In this document: positions 17,103 to 26,460 of the stretch, in pieces
Layout of the letters: each line of letters begins with the position of its first letter
How positions within the stretch are numbered: position 1 is the first letter of the stretch
Origin: Anaerolineae bacterium
Lineage (GTDB): Bacteria; Chloroflexota; Anaerolineae; Caldilineales; Caldilineaceae
NCBI GenBank assembly: GCA_030432295.1
Contig: JAUIHI010000025.1
Location: forward strand, 35,956 to 99,955
Length of the DNA: 64,000 nucleotides
Reading direction: 5' to 3'
Position numbers and translations under genes: made by a program
Notes under the pieces: model-generated
Seen by the model: only the letters and a program-made list of their open reading frames with translations
The model's database searches: none
Told to the model about the DNA's origin: nothing

Positions 17103-18353
17103 ATGATTATTTACCCCGCAATTGACCTGCGCAACGGGCGCTGTGTGCGTCTGCGCCAGGGCGACCCGAACGCAGAGACAGTTTTTGGCGAAGACCCGGC
17201 GGAGATGGCCCGCCATTGGGAGCGTCAGGGCGCGGAATGGCTGCATGTGGTCAATCTGGACGGCGCATTCGACTACGCGCCGTCTGGCTTGGACGACGGC
17301 GGTGGACTCACCCCTCTGGTTACACGCCTGGACTCGCCCAATGCTGGCTTGCCCCCGGTCGAACTGCCCATCAATCTGCGCTGTCTGCAAAACATTCGCA
17401 AGGCGATTTCGATACCCATCCAGTTTGGCGGAGGAATGCGCAGCCTGGACGACATCCGCCTGGCCCTGAGTCTGGGCGCGGACCGGGTGGTGCTGGGGAC
17501 CGCCGCGGTCAAGAATCCGGACCTGGTGCGGGAGGCCATCGAGCGTTGGGGGCCGGAGCGCATTGTGGTGGGGATCGACGCCAGGGATGGCAAAGTGGCA
17601 ACCCACGGCTGGCAGGAGACCAGTGGATTGGATGTGATTGAATTGGGCCACCGGATGGCCGCACTGGGCGTACATCGGGTGGTCTACACCGACATCAGCC
17701 GGGACGGGATGCTCACCGGCGTCAATGTGGCCAGCACGGCCAATCTGGGCGATATGACCGACCTGCTGGTGATTGCCAGCGGCGGCGTCGCCAACATCGA
17801 CGACATTCGTGCCCTGAAACGCCACGAACATTTCAATATAGAGGGCGCGATTACTGGCCAGGCCATTTATACGGGGAGTTTGGATTTGGCCGAGGCCATC
17901 GCCGTGGGCAACGAACCCCTGCGTCGCACCAGCGCGGGTCTGTTGCCCTATCGATATACAGAAGACGGACCGCGGGTACTCCTGCTCTGGAATCTCTTCT
18001 TTGAACAGTGGCAATTTCCTCGGGGTGGCAAGGAGGACGGAGAGAGCGAACTGACTTGCGCCCAGCGGGAGTTCAGCGAAGAGACCGGCCTGCCCATTTT
18101 GCGTGTTCACGAAGCCTACAGCGCTACCCTGCATTACGTGGCCCGCATCCGCAACCACGACATCGAACGCACAATCGTCTATTATCTTGCCGAAGCCGGG
18201 CCGGGCGAAACCCATTTGGGCCAGGACAAACACAGCGAATACCGTTGGGCCAGCCTGGACGAAGCCCGCACGCTGCTAATGGACACCTCGCCCGAACAAC
18301 TGCCCGCGTTGGATGCGGCGAATGAGTACTTTTCCACCAACCAGGAAAGGTAG
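17103..18353 (+). CDS. hisA: HisA isomerase fused to a C-terminal NUDIX hydrolase
   Basis: 416 residues in one uninterrupted frame. Residues 1-265 are HisA (ProFAR isomerase, (beta/alpha)8): Asp8 in YPAIDLRNG, Asp159 in VVGIDARDG, and phosphate-binding FGGGMRS and IASGGVANI. Residues ~55-92 are an insertion after strand 2 not typical of HisA. Residues ~276-410 form a NUDIX domain: SAGLLPYRY, then the Nudix box 308-330 (GGKEDGE, seven residues, REFSEETGL), which fits G-x5-E-x7-REUXEEXGU exactly. The NUDIX part most resembles Ap4A-type hydrolases. HisA converts ProFAR to PRFAR; the NUDIX substrate is unknown. HisF follows after 64 nt. Confidence 0.9.
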   Translation: MIIYPAIDLRNGRCVRLRQGDPNAETVFGEDPAEMARHWERQGAEWLHVVNLDGAFDYAPSGLDDGGGLTPLVTRLDSPNAGLPPVELPINLRCLQNIRKAISIPIQFGGGMRSLDDIRLALSLGADRVVLGTAAVKNPDLVREAIERWGPERIVVGIDARDGKVATHGWQETSGLDVIELGHRMAALGVHRVVYTDISRDGMLTGVNVASTANLGDMTDLLVIASGGVANIDDIRALKRHEHFNIEGAITGQAIYTGSLDLAEAIAVGNEPLRRTSAGLLPYRYTEDGPRVLLLWNLFFEQWQFPRGGKEDGESELTCAQREFSEETGLPILRVHEAYSATLHYVARIRNHDIERTIVYYLAEAGPGETHLGQDKHSEYRWASLDEARTLLMDTSPEQLPALDAANEYFSTNQER

Positions 18354-18417
18354 GGGCTGCGGCAAGCCTCATCACTTCACCCTGTCTTTTTGTCATCCTT
18401 TATTTTTCGGAGTTTCT

Positions 18418-19215
18418 ATGCTTGCTAAACGCGTTATTCCCTGCCTGGATGTGAAAGATGGCCGGGTGGTCAAAGGTGTCAATTTCGTCGATCTGGTGGA
18501 CGCGGGTGATCCGGTGGAGCAGGCCCGGGTCTACGACCAGGAGGGCGCGGACGAACTGGTCTTCCTCGACATCACCGCCACCCACGAGGCCCGGGAGATT
18601 GTGGCCCAGATGGTGCGCAAAGTGGCGGACGCCGTATTCATCCCCTTCACAGTCGGCGGCGGCATCCGCACAGTGGACGATATGCGGGCCATCCTCCTGG
18701 CCGGTGCGGACAAAGTGAGCATCAACAGCGCCGCGGTCAAGACCCCCGAAATTATCAGCGAAGGCGCGCAGCGTTTTGGCAGCCAGTGTATCGTCGTGGC
18801 GATGGATACCCGGCGTCGCCAGGGGGACGATTTGGCCGCGCGTGGCCCCGGCTGGGATATTTTTGTCAGCGGCGGGCGCATCAACACCGGGCTGGACGCG
18901 GTGGAGTGGGCCAAAAAAGTCGAGCGTCTGGGCGCGGGGGAGATTCTGCTCACATCAATGGACGGGGACGGCACGCTGGAAGGCTACGATGTGGAACTGA
19001 CGCGAGCCATCTCCGACGCTGTGCACATCCCCGTCATCGCCAGCGGCGGCGCGGGCAAAGCGTCCGATTTCGCGGCGGCTGTCACAGAGGGGGGCGCGGC
19101 CGCGGCCCTGGCTGCTAGCCTCTTCCACTTCCGCCAACTGAGTGTGATGGATGTGAAGCGCCATATGCAGGCGGCGGGTGTGGCGGTGCGCATACCGGAG
19201 GGGATGGCGGAATGA
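18418..19215 (+). CDS. hisF: Imidazole glycerol phosphate synthase, cyclase subunit
   Basis: 265 residues, standard length. Catalytic Asp11 is in IPCLDVKDG and the second Asp is in VVAMDTRRR; phosphate sites are [11 protein letters not shown] and [12 protein letters not shown]. With HisH it converts PRFAR and ammonia to IGP and AICAR in the cytoplasm. ATG at 18418 is the family's usual [11 protein letters not shown] start; an upstream in-frame ATG is rejected. The stop overlaps the hisI start by 4 nt (ATGA). Confidence 0.95.
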   Translation: MLAKRVIPCLDVKDGRVVKGVNFVDLVDAGDPVEQARVYDQEGADELVFLDITATHEAREIVAQMVRKVADAVFIPFTVGGGIRTVDDMRAILLAGADKVSINSAAVKTPEIISEGAQRFGSQCIVVAMDTRRRQGDDLAARGPGWDIFVSGGRINTGLDAVEWAKKVERLGAGEILLTSMDGDGTLEGYDVELTRAISDAVHIPVIASGGAGKASDFAAAVTEGGAAAALAASLFHFRQLSVMDVKRHMQAAGVAVRIPEGMAE

Positions 19216-19583
19216 CGACGGACAACAGACCGCAGGCCGTGCAAGACGCAGATGGCGCTGATCAGTTACTTTCTGCGCTGGTGTACAACGAAGCGGGGCT
19301 GATTCCGACGATTGTGCAGGACGCGTCTACCCGACAGGTGTTGATGATGGCCTGGATGAACGCCGAGTCGCTGGGCCGCACGCTGGAAATCGGCGAGACA
19401 GTCTTCTGGAGCCGCAGCCGCCAGGAGTTCTGGCACAAAGGCGCGACCAGCGGCAACACCCAGCGGGTGGTCGAATTGCGCGCCGACTGCGACGGTGATA
19501 CACTGCTCGTCCTGGTGGAGCCAGCCGGACCGGCGTGCCATACGGGGGCAGTGAGCTGCTTTTTCCAAACAATTATTGGTTGA
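19212..19583 (+). CDS. hisI: Phosphoribosyl-AMP cyclohydrolase
   Basis: 123 residues. [19 protein letters not shown], the ADCDGDTLL metal site and [11 protein letters not shown] are all characteristic. It opens the adenine ring of PR-AMP to give ProFAR, the substrate of HisA. It is a stand-alone HisI, with hisE as a separate downstream gene. The start overlaps hisF by 4 nt (ATGA), so it is coupled. The ~20 N-terminal residues are longer than the core. Confidence 0.94.
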   Translation: MTTDNRPQAVQDADGADQLLSALVYNEAGLIPTIVQDASTRQVLMMAWMNAESLGRTLEIGETVFWSRSRQEFWHKGATSGNTQRVVELRADCDGDTLLVLVEPAGPACHTGAVSCFFQTIIG

Positions 19584-19663
19584 TTGGTTGGCTGGTTGAT
19601 TGGTTCACCGACAACCGGCCCGGCACGTCTATTCAACCAATCAACTACTGAACCAATGAACCA
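19584..19663. repeat. TTGGTTGATTGG / CCAATCAACTACTG inverted repeats
   Basis: The hisI-hisE gap is made of repeated TTGATTGGTTGG units facing AACCAATCAAC and AACCAATGAACCAATG units. The 8-bp period of the latter creates ATG triplets at 19656 and 19664, and only the second is in frame with hisE. It is probably a dispersed palindrome that now provides the hisE start region. Confidence 0.65.
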
Positions 19664-19951
19664 ATGAACCAATCACCTATCCTCGAACATCTCGTCGCCA
19701 CTATCGCCGACCGTAAGGCCAATCCGACCGCTGAATCCTACACCGCCTCTCTCTTTGCCGCAGGCATCGGGAAGATAGCCCAGAAGGTGGGGGAGGAAGG
19801 GGTGGAGGTCGTCGTCGCCAGCCTCAACGAGAGCGACGAACGGCTCGTCTCCGAAATGGCGGATCTGCTCTACCACAGCCTCGTCCTCCTGGCCGCCCGG
19901 GATGTGGCCTTTGCCGATGTGGAAGCGGAGCTGGCCCGGCGTTTTCGTTAG
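19664..19951 (+). CDS. hisE: Phosphoribosyl-ATP pyrophosphatase
   Basis: 95 residues. The all-alpha MazG-like core is clear: ESYTASLFAAGIGKIAQKV, then GEEGVEVVVAS with the metal-binding Glu residues and EMADLLYHSLVLL. It hydrolyses PR-ATP to PR-AMP, the step before HisI. No good ribosome-binding site precedes ATG 19664 because the leader is repeat DNA. It is the last histidine gene here; hisG, hisB, hisC and hisD are not in the window. Confidence 0.93.
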   Translation: MNQSPILEHLVATIADRKANPTAESYTASLFAAGIGKIAQKVGEEGVEVVVASLNESDERLVSEMADLLYHSLVLLAARDVAFADVEAELARRFR

Positions 19952-20079
19952 GGGAACTGCCTTAACGCAAAGGCGCAGAGAAGCAGAAAATTGGCCCGTT
20001 GGTGGCAAGACTAGCGCCGGTTGAGCAGCGAAGCGTGTCGAAACCAAGCGGGTCTACTGCTGTTTTGGTGCATTACGTG

Positions 20080-20865
20080 CTAACCGTTCCCCCCTGTGGG
20101 CGGAGGATTGTTCTGTGTATTCCCCACAAAATCCCCATCTGTGACACTCACATTCCCCTCCACATAGGCCCCGCCGCTGGTATCGATATTTGTGATGCGC
20201 CGGTCTGAGTTGTCGATCAGTACTTGCAGTTGAGCGGCCACCGCGTCCCGGTCGGTTTCGAGCAATTCCAGAAAGCCAACGGAACCGGATAGGCCAAGAA
20301 TGCGACTGTGAAAATCGGTCAGGTCTTGCAGCGCTGTTTGCAGGGCCTCTCCTCTGCGCTCGGCCAGTTGTCGGGCTTGGGTCAGTTCGTCAGTCGTTTG
20401 CAGGTTGGCAAGCAGATTTTTTAACTGCCAGACCGATTCACCCACGATACGAATGATGCGGCCTTCGTGCTCATCCATCAGTTGGAATATCTCGCCCCAT
20501 TCGTTGCTCTGGGCCAACCCACCTACAATCGGTGCAATGTTCTGTCCGTAGCTGTCGCTCAGATGGTGGAGTCGGCTGCAAATTTCCTCCACATCCCGAT
20601 ACCAACTGCGCGCGGAAACCATTTCCAAATCCCGGCGAATGGATTGGATTTGTCCGCTGCCGATATCCCCGTCGTCCAGCAATTTGATGTCTACCAGAAT
20701 TGTGTACAGACCCCGAAAGGCCTGGTCCACCACCTGCACCAGCTTGTCCAGAAAATTGAGAACCCGGCGCAGATCAGCGTTGGGTACATCCGTCTGGGTA
20801 GTCACGCTGTGGGCCATACGTAAAATCTGGCTGCTCAGAGCCTGGAATTGGTTGTCGTCTGGCAT
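20080..20865 (-). CDS. Helical protein with Gly-rich beta tail, caspase partner candidate
   Basis: 261 residues. Residues 1-~220 are predicted mostly helical (LSSQILRMAHSV, RVLNFLDKLVQVVDQAF, ARQLAERRGEALQTALQDL) and match no enzyme I recognise. The C-terminus carries NIDTSGGAYVEGNVSV and TDGDFVGN, closely matching VNTGGGAYVERDVNV and TGGDFVGRD in the caspase encoded just upstream. The gene follows the caspase stop by 108 nt on the same strand. The shared tail suggests that the two proteins bind each other or the same partner, so an adaptor or inhibitor role is inferred. There is no signal peptide or TM segment. Confidence 0.6.
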   Translation of the reverse strand: MPDDNQFQALSSQILRMAHSVTTQTDVPNADLRRVLNFLDKLVQVVDQAFRGLYTILVDIKLLDDGDIGSGQIQSIRRDLEMVSARSWYRDVEEICSRLHHLSDSYGQNIAPIVGGLAQSNEWGEIFQLMDEHEGRIIRIVGESVWQLKNLLANLQTTDELTQARQLAERRGEALQTALQDLTDFHSRILGLSGSVGFLELLETDRDAVAAQLQVLIDNSDRRITNIDTSGGAYVEGNVSVTDGDFVGNTQNNPPPTGGNG

Positions 20866-20973
20866 TTGATTCTCCTTTCAACGCAAAGATGCAATGACGC
20901 AAAGAGGCAAAGATATTCAGCGAGTCTTCGATGTCTTGCCAGTTTGCATCCCTTTACGTTCAACTAGCGCAAT

Positions 20974-22329
20974 CTATTTTCTCAGCTTTCCCAGCACATA
21001 CTTTGTGGCCCCGCCTGCCAGCTTCCCCAGGGCTGCGGGTGCAAAGAGACCGACCAGTGCCTCCACTGCCCCCGGCACGAGTCCTCCCAATTCCTCCACC
21101 AGATCGGCCATCTTATTGTCGTCGGCCCTTTCCCCTTTGGCTGCCTCGGCTTTGAGTTCTTCGACTGCGGCTTGGGCTTCGGGCGACGCATTGCGTACAG
21201 CCGCCTCCAATGGCGCGAAATAGTTGGCCATATCGCCCATCGATTGATTGACCCCGCCCGTGACCGTCCACCCCGGCTGATAGAAGCCGCCGCTGACATT
21301 CACTCTGTCCCGCCCCACAAAATCGCCGCCGGTTACATTCACATCGCGCTCGACGTATGCACCGCCGCCGGTGTTGACGTTCCTGGTTGTATGTGTATCT
21401 CCGATCCGCCCCACATTGCCGCCGACTGCTGGACCGGAAACTGTGCCTGTGATGTTCAGTTGGTTGCCGCGCACTGTCTGGCCCTGCTGGTTGATAGTCA
21501 GTCCCGCGAACGCGCCTGGCTCCGGTTCGATTTCCACATTCTGCAAACGAGTGGGTAGCCCTTTGGCCTGGACCTCGCCGCCAGAATGGAAGGCCACGAC
21601 GAAATTGTCCGCCTGCTCGTAGTTGAGGAGCGGGTGCTGCTTGTCGCCTGTGCGCTGGGGGACTTTGCCGCCTGTGTAGATGGCGATATCCGCCACCCGC
21701 ACTTTACCGTCTGCCTGGGATGCGCCATCGCCACAAAGCGCTTCCAACAGCGCTAATGTGAAGGCGCTACACGGCTTGCCCGCGTAGGAAAGTTCGTCGG
21801 CCCGGGAAGAGGCGATGATTACCTGTCCCCTGCCCTGGGCCAGCACAGCCGTGGCTTCTGGGGGGAGGGGCGCTTTGGTGAGGGTATCCCCACCTGCCCT
21901 TGACGGGTCCAGCCCGCCCGCGTGACAGCAGTCCAGGAGCAGCAACAATTTCTGGGCGGGGATGGCCTGTAACTTCTTTGCAAAATCCTGGCCGCTGATG
22001 GCGGTCTTACCCAGCGCGGCCTGGTCATAGCCAAAGGGCATCAGGAAATGCAGTATTCCGTATTGGGACTCCACCTGATAGCCGTGGCCGGAAAAGTAGA
22101 CGATGACCGTCGAATCCGGCTTGGCGGTCTGGGCCAGTTTGTCCAATCCGGCCAGGACATCAGCTCGCCTCGCCTTTTCCCCGGTGAGCAACTGCACCTG
22201 CCCCTTCGGATAGGCGCAGCGCTCCTCGTCGGTGAGGATGGCGTTCATCTCCACCGCGTCGTCGATAGTGTTGGCCAAATCGCCGCCGACGCCGACCAAC
22301 AGAGCGTGGCCTTCTGTGAATGTACTCAT
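20974..22329 (-). CDS. Caspase-fold (peptidase C14) protease with beta tail and hydrophobic C-terminus
   Basis: 451 residues from ATG 22329 (GAGGAG upstream). The p20 domain has His82 in VYFSGHGYQ and Cys135 in LLDCCHAGG, the metacaspase-type dyad, followed by VIIASSRADELSY. Residues ~295-365 are a Gly-rich beta motif (GNQLNITGTVSG, GRIGDTHTT, GGGAYVERDVNV, GDFVGRD). After a helical stretch (EAQAAVEELKAEAAK) the C-terminus is Gly/Ala/Leu-rich and hydrophobic (LVPGAVEALVGLFAPAALG). The first domain should cut after Arg/Lys if it behaves as prokaryotic orthocaspases do. The hydrophobic tail could be a membrane-active effector (inference). Co-operonic with the helical protein at 20080. Confidence 0.85.
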   Translation of the reverse strand: MSTFTEGHALLVGVGGDLANTIDDAVEMNAILTDEERCAYPKGQVQLLTGEKARRADVLAGLDKLAQTAKPDSTVIVYFSGHGYQVESQYGILHFLMPFGYDQAALGKTAISGQDFAKKLQAIPAQKLLLLLDCCHAGGLDPSRAGGDTLTKAPLPPEATAVLAQGRGQVIIASSRADELSYAGKPCSAFTLALLEALCGDGASQADGKVRVADIAIYTGGKVPQRTGDKQHPLLNYEQADNFVVAFHSGGEVQAKGLPTRLQNVEIEPEPGAFAGLTINQQGQTVRGNQLNITGTVSGPAVGGNVGRIGDTHTTRNVNTGGGAYVERDVNVTGGDFVGRDRVNVSGGFYQPGWTVTGGVNQSMGDMANYFAPLEAAVRNASPEAQAAVEELKAEAAKGERADDNKMADLVEELGGLVPGAVEALVGLFAPAALGKLAGGATKYVLGKLRK

Positions 22330-22338
22330 CTTTTTTCT

Positions 22339-22530
22339 CCTCTCGTGCCCATCGCTCCCGCGTGGGCACGCCAAGCGGACGCTCTGCGTCCGCAGGTGGA
22401 TGACGAGTTACTGCTGTGTGGGACGCAGAGCGTCCGGGGGAGTTCCCACGCGGGAGCGTGGGAACCAGTGCATCAATTCTCGTGCCCATCGCTCTGCGTG
22501 GGCACATCTTCGGGACGCTCTGCGTCTGTT
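22339..22530. repeat. REP cluster downstream of RAYT
   Basis: Several short hairpins: GCGGACGCTCTGCGTCCGC (8-bp stem, TCT loop), a GGACGC-AGA-GCGTCC stem, CCCACGCGGGAGCGTGGG, and GTGCCCA/TGGGCAC pairs. They recur as rearranged copies across the gap between the RAYT stop and the caspase start. Confidence 0.75.
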
Positions 22531-23064
22531 TCACCACTGCGTCGTTACGGGGATCAGCCCCTCCATTTCGGCGTAATTGCGTGCGCTGGAATAGCGCCAA
22601 TCCGTCGGTTTGTCCACATAGCCCCGTTTGACCGGGTTGTTGTGGATGTACTCGATTTTCTGTCGCATCATTGCCTCACCCTGAATTAGTTGAGGATGAG
22701 AGCCTTCTTGCCACAACTGATAGGTCCGATCCTTCTTGTGTGGCAACCTGAGTTCAGCCAACTGGTCGAGAATGTGTTGCGCCTTACGCGCTTCCAGATA
22801 GTCGATGATCGCACGGGCTGTCCAGGATTTGAAGTCACCCATTTCCTTCGACAGGTCCTCGGCTTCGGCCACCAGATGGGTGTGGTTTTCCTGAATGACG
22901 TAGGCGTAGAGGATCAGCCGTTCCTGCTCCTGGAGAAAGCGCAATGAGTCCAGCAGAATTTGGGCGATGGGTCGGCTGGCAAAGACGGGCAGCCAGTTGA
23001 CGACAGTTGCGGTCAGAAAGTGAGGTGCATTGGGTTCGACTACCCGGTAGCGGCTGCGGGCCAT
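22531..23064 (-). CDS. REP-associated tyrosine transposase (RAYT, Y1/HUH)
   Basis: 177 residues from ATG 23064, preceded by AAAGGAG. The HUH motif is His61-Thr-His63 in VIQENHTHLVAE. The catalytic Tyr is probably Tyr139 in QKIEYIHNNPVKRG, and DWRYSSARNY near the end is the standard C-terminal signature of this family. RAYTs nick single-stranded REP hairpins and spread them. REP-type palindromes on both sides support function. In-frame codons upstream of 23064 come from the REP cluster and caspase fragment and are not part of it. Confidence 0.85.
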   Translation of the reverse strand: MARSRYRVVEPNAPHFLTATVVNWLPVFASRPIAQILLDSLRFLQEQERLILYAYVIQENHTHLVAEAEDLSKEMGDFKSWTARAIIDYLEARKAQHILDQLAELRLPHKKDRTYQLWQEGSHPQLIQGEAMMRQKIEYIHNNPVKRGYVDKPTDWRYSSARNYAEMEGLIPVTTQW

Positions 23065-23085
23065 TGGTTTCTCCTTTCCTCTCTC

Positions 23086-23214
23086 GTACCCATCGCTCCG
23101 CGTGGGTGCAATCTTCTGGGCGCTCTGCGTCCGTGTGTGGCATTGGCGGGCAGATACTGTCAGGGACGCGGAGCGTCCGCTTGGCGTGCCCACGCGGGAG
23201 CGATGGGCACGAGT
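23086..23214. repeat. REP cluster upstream of RAYT
   Basis: Hairpin-forming units related to those at 22339-22530, including a GGACGCGGAGCGTCC stem and GTGCCCACGCGGGAGCGATG. The last ~50 bp are the inverted counterpart of 22339-22390. Confidence 0.75.
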
Positions 23215-23216
23215 GT

Positions 23217-23411
23217 ATCCGGTTCCAGCCCGACCAACACATCGGCCCGCGTCGCCTGCTCCCCGGTGAGCAACTGCACCTGCTCCTTGGGATAGGCGCA
23301 GCGCTCCTCGTCGGTGAGGATAGCGTTCAATTCCACCGCGTCGTCGATGGTGTTGGCCAGGTCGGCTCCTACGCCGACCAGCAGGGCGTGTCCTTGTGTG
23401 AATGTACTCAT
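23217..23411 (-). pseudogene. 5' fragment of a second caspase gene
   Basis: From ATG 23411 (AAAGGAG upstream) ~65 codons read MSTFTQGHALLVGVGADLAN and onward. They closely match the first 65 residues of the intact caspase at 22329 (about 55 identities by eye). The match breaks at VGLEPD, where REP DNA begins, and the frame then stops at 23160. No His or Cys catalytic residue is encoded, so the fragment is not an active protease. It is probably the remnant of a tandem paralogue truncated when the REP-RAYT cassette inserted or recombined. Confidence 0.8.
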
Positions 23412-26400
23412 CTGTTTCTCCTTTCATGCCTTTCTCTCTTGAATCCGATTGCCGATTTGTCTATATGCCCTCGGTCTCAGTTGGACTTGCTTCACCGGCT
23501 GACTGAGGGCAAGTAAAGAGTACTTTGTCCGTCTACAGGTATACTCCGAATGTTGTCTGCTGAGTACTGTTCCCAATTTCCCGCATTGTCCTGCGCTCTG
23601 GTTCGGAACGAGTAGATGTGGCCCGGTTCTGCCTGATAGATCGCCTGAGTTTGGGATGCCTCGATCATCCAATCCATCCATAAACCAGCATCGATCCTAA
23701 CTTGCACATCGTATCCTTGAATTCCAGACACATCATCGCTGCCAGACCATTGAACGCGAATTGGCCTCTCGGCGCTGCGCATCTGAGCTAGTTCAAGCCC
23801 CGTGATCTCCGAATATGGTGCATTGACATCCAGGATAATGTCATCCTGAAAGGTGCTGGATGTGGTGCCGATGGTGTTGCGGAAACGGACATAGACCGTG
23901 CGGGGGATGATGTTATTGCCGGATGAGGTGATTTGCCAGTTCTTGTAGAGACTATAGGGTTCCCACTCTGTACCAGCAAAGCCCCCATCATTGCTGACCT
24001 GCATTTCGGCTGTGCCAGCTTGCGCCGGGACACTCAATTGAACACCGGTCGTGTTTGTCCAGAGGTCGCCTTGATTGATGGAGAGGCCGTTGTCAATACC
24101 GGCGCTGCTGTCCAGAGCAATAGTATCCGTATAAGCAATTGAGACATTGCCCGCCCGGTCACGGAATTGTACATAGACAGTTTTTAATAAGCCGTCAGCG
24201 GCTGACAAGAGGTGGGAAGGGGATTGCACAAAGTTGAACCACTCGCCATAGTCTACGCCGGTGTTGCTCGCCCGGAAACTAGCGACGCCAGACGAATTAT
24301 CGGTAGCCGACAGAGCAAGGATTGCAGTACGACTTGTCGAGTAAAGTGCACCGGTCTGCGTAGTCTTTCCCAGATTGATTACGACCGACCCAACGGGTGG
24401 GATGCTATCCGGCGTCGCTGTGGGTGTTGGTGTTGCTGTGGATGTCGGGGTGGTTGGCACGGTAGGTGTGGAGGTGGGCACATCCGACGGCAACCGAAAG
24501 GCATAGAGATAGCCGTCGCTGCTCCCGACAACCAGCGTGCCCCTGGCCACTGCCGGGAAGCTTCTGACGTAGTAGTCTGTCTCGTAACTCCACAACTCCA
24601 CCCCGTTTGAGGCATCCAATGCATGGATTTTGTTGTCATCGGCGCCGATATACAGCACACCGCCAGCAGCAGCAATCGAAGATTCGATTCTAGCCCCTAG
24701 TGATTTCTTCCAGCGTAGTTCGCCAGTGAGCAGGTCTAAAGCAAAAATATCCCCTTCGCCGATGTCATGCATAAATACTTTACCATCGGCGACCACCGGC
24801 GCTCCGAAGTATAGCTGCCGGCCAGTGTTGTATTGCCAGAGTATCTCTCCATCCGTCATACGCAATGACTTAATGCTATGCGTATCCGCCAGGATGACAC
24901 TGCCACCGTAAACCACAGGGGAAGTGTAACTAAACGATTCAAGCGTATGGGTCCAAATGACAGCCCCTGTCAGTGCATTGATTGCATATAATGCATCACT
25001 TTCATTCTTGGCAAATAGCACGCCATTGGCGATGGCTGCTGTTTGGTTGAGGAATCTGCTGCCCGTGGTATATCGCCACACCAATCCACCATTACGCCTG
25101 TTCAGGGCATAGATTCGTTTGTCAGTCGACAAAACGTAAACCATGTCGCCATAAATCAAGGGTGCTGAGGTTGACCCGTCAAGCAGACCGGAGAAGGTCC
25201 ACGCTTGCTGGCCCGTCACTATGTCCACCGCAACAATCGTTTTGCCAGTGTTATCAATGTAGTAGATGTAATGATCTGCGACAGTCATATTCCAACGAGA
25301 GGACCCGAACACAACATCATCCAGTTTCCTTCCAGACTGCAGGTCAAGAGCGATGATTGAATTGGCTGGATAGAACACAATTCCTTCATTCGAAATCGTT
25401 GGAGAAATGATGGCTGACGTATGGTCAGGAATACTGGGCAGAGCTACTCTCCAGGCGAGTTGCAGCCCACCGGCTCTCTTGATATTGTCTACAGTGAGCA
25501 ACTGTTCTGCGCTATTGTTGGCATTGCGGTTCTGCCCCTTGAAAACGGTGAGCCATTCGTCTCCATCTTGGATTGGAATTTCGGTTGGGGTCTGGGTTGG
25601 AGTAGATGTCGGCGTTATCGTTGGTGTCGGAGTAATCGTGGGTGTAGGCGTCGCCCTAGGAGTTGGTGTGTCGGTATGCGTCGGCGTGATGGTGGGCGTT
25701 TGGGTAGGTGTAACAGTCGGTGTTTCAGTTGGAGTAATTGTTGGTGTGGGAGTCGGGGTCTTCGTCAGTTGGACTGCCACAGCCGGCACGAACACAGTAT
25801 CCTTGCTGGTGACGTTTACCGTCACCGACGGCGGAGTGGTACCGCTCTGACCGGGGGGCAGTTTCACTTGCAGCGTATACTGACCGACTGGCACATCGTT
25901 CAGCGTATAGACACCGCTGGCATTTGTGATGGTCGTCCGGGTCAACGCCTCGCTGCGGCTGCCGTCGCTGAGGGTCACCTCTGCGCTAGCGACGCCGGAT
26001 TCGTCCCCGTCCTGGTTTCCGTTGCCGTTCTTATCGTCATAGACCAGCCCGGTTACTTTCGCCCCGCCTCCGGTGGATGGGGATGTGGGCGTCCCAGTGT
26101 TTGTGGGGGTAGTGGTAGGCGTTCGCGTCGGTGTCGCTGTGGATGTGTCAGTGTTCGTGGGTGTTGGCGTAATCGTCGGCGTAGGTGTTGTCGTTGCGGT
26201 AGGCGTTATGGTAGGCGTACTGGTAGATGTCGGTGTTCCAAAAGGCGTATCTGGGTTTTGTTTGGCTACAAAGATGTCGGGGTCTCCTACACTAACAAGA
26301 GTGGTACTGCCAAGTTTGGCTGTACCATAAAAGCTCCCCGTTGTGTAGATGTTTCTAGCTTCATCCAGCGCGATACCATAAGCGCCGTCACTAGACGCGC

Positions 26401-26460
26401 CGCCCATGGAAATCGCCCATAGGACATTTCCGTCGCTATCCTGCTTCACCACAAAGATAT

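Larger units (their letters stand above)
22339..23214 (-). mobile_element. REP-RAYT cassette bounded by ~50-bp inverted REP sequences
   Basis: The cassette holds a RAYT gene (22531-23064) between REP clusters. Its left end (22339-22390) and right end (23163-23214) are near-identical in inverted orientation, both containing CGTGCCCA, CCCGCGTGGG and an AAGCGGACGC segment. It separates the intact caspase gene from a second caspase 5' fragment. Confidence 0.7.

Noticed and set aside
22330..22374. N-terminal extension of the caspase (MACPRGSDGHERRKK)
   Set aside because: Encoded by REP DNA; GAGGAG and the paralogous fragment both support the start at 22329.
23065..23427. RAYT frame extended upstream through the caspase fragment
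   Set aside because: A REP cluster lies between and a good ribosome-binding site marks ATG 23064.
25407..26330. Plus-strand frames reading VGVGVGV-type sequence, also at 28644-29018 and 56763-57080
   Set aside because: Antisense of ACN/CCN-codon Thr-Pro repeats; no start signals.
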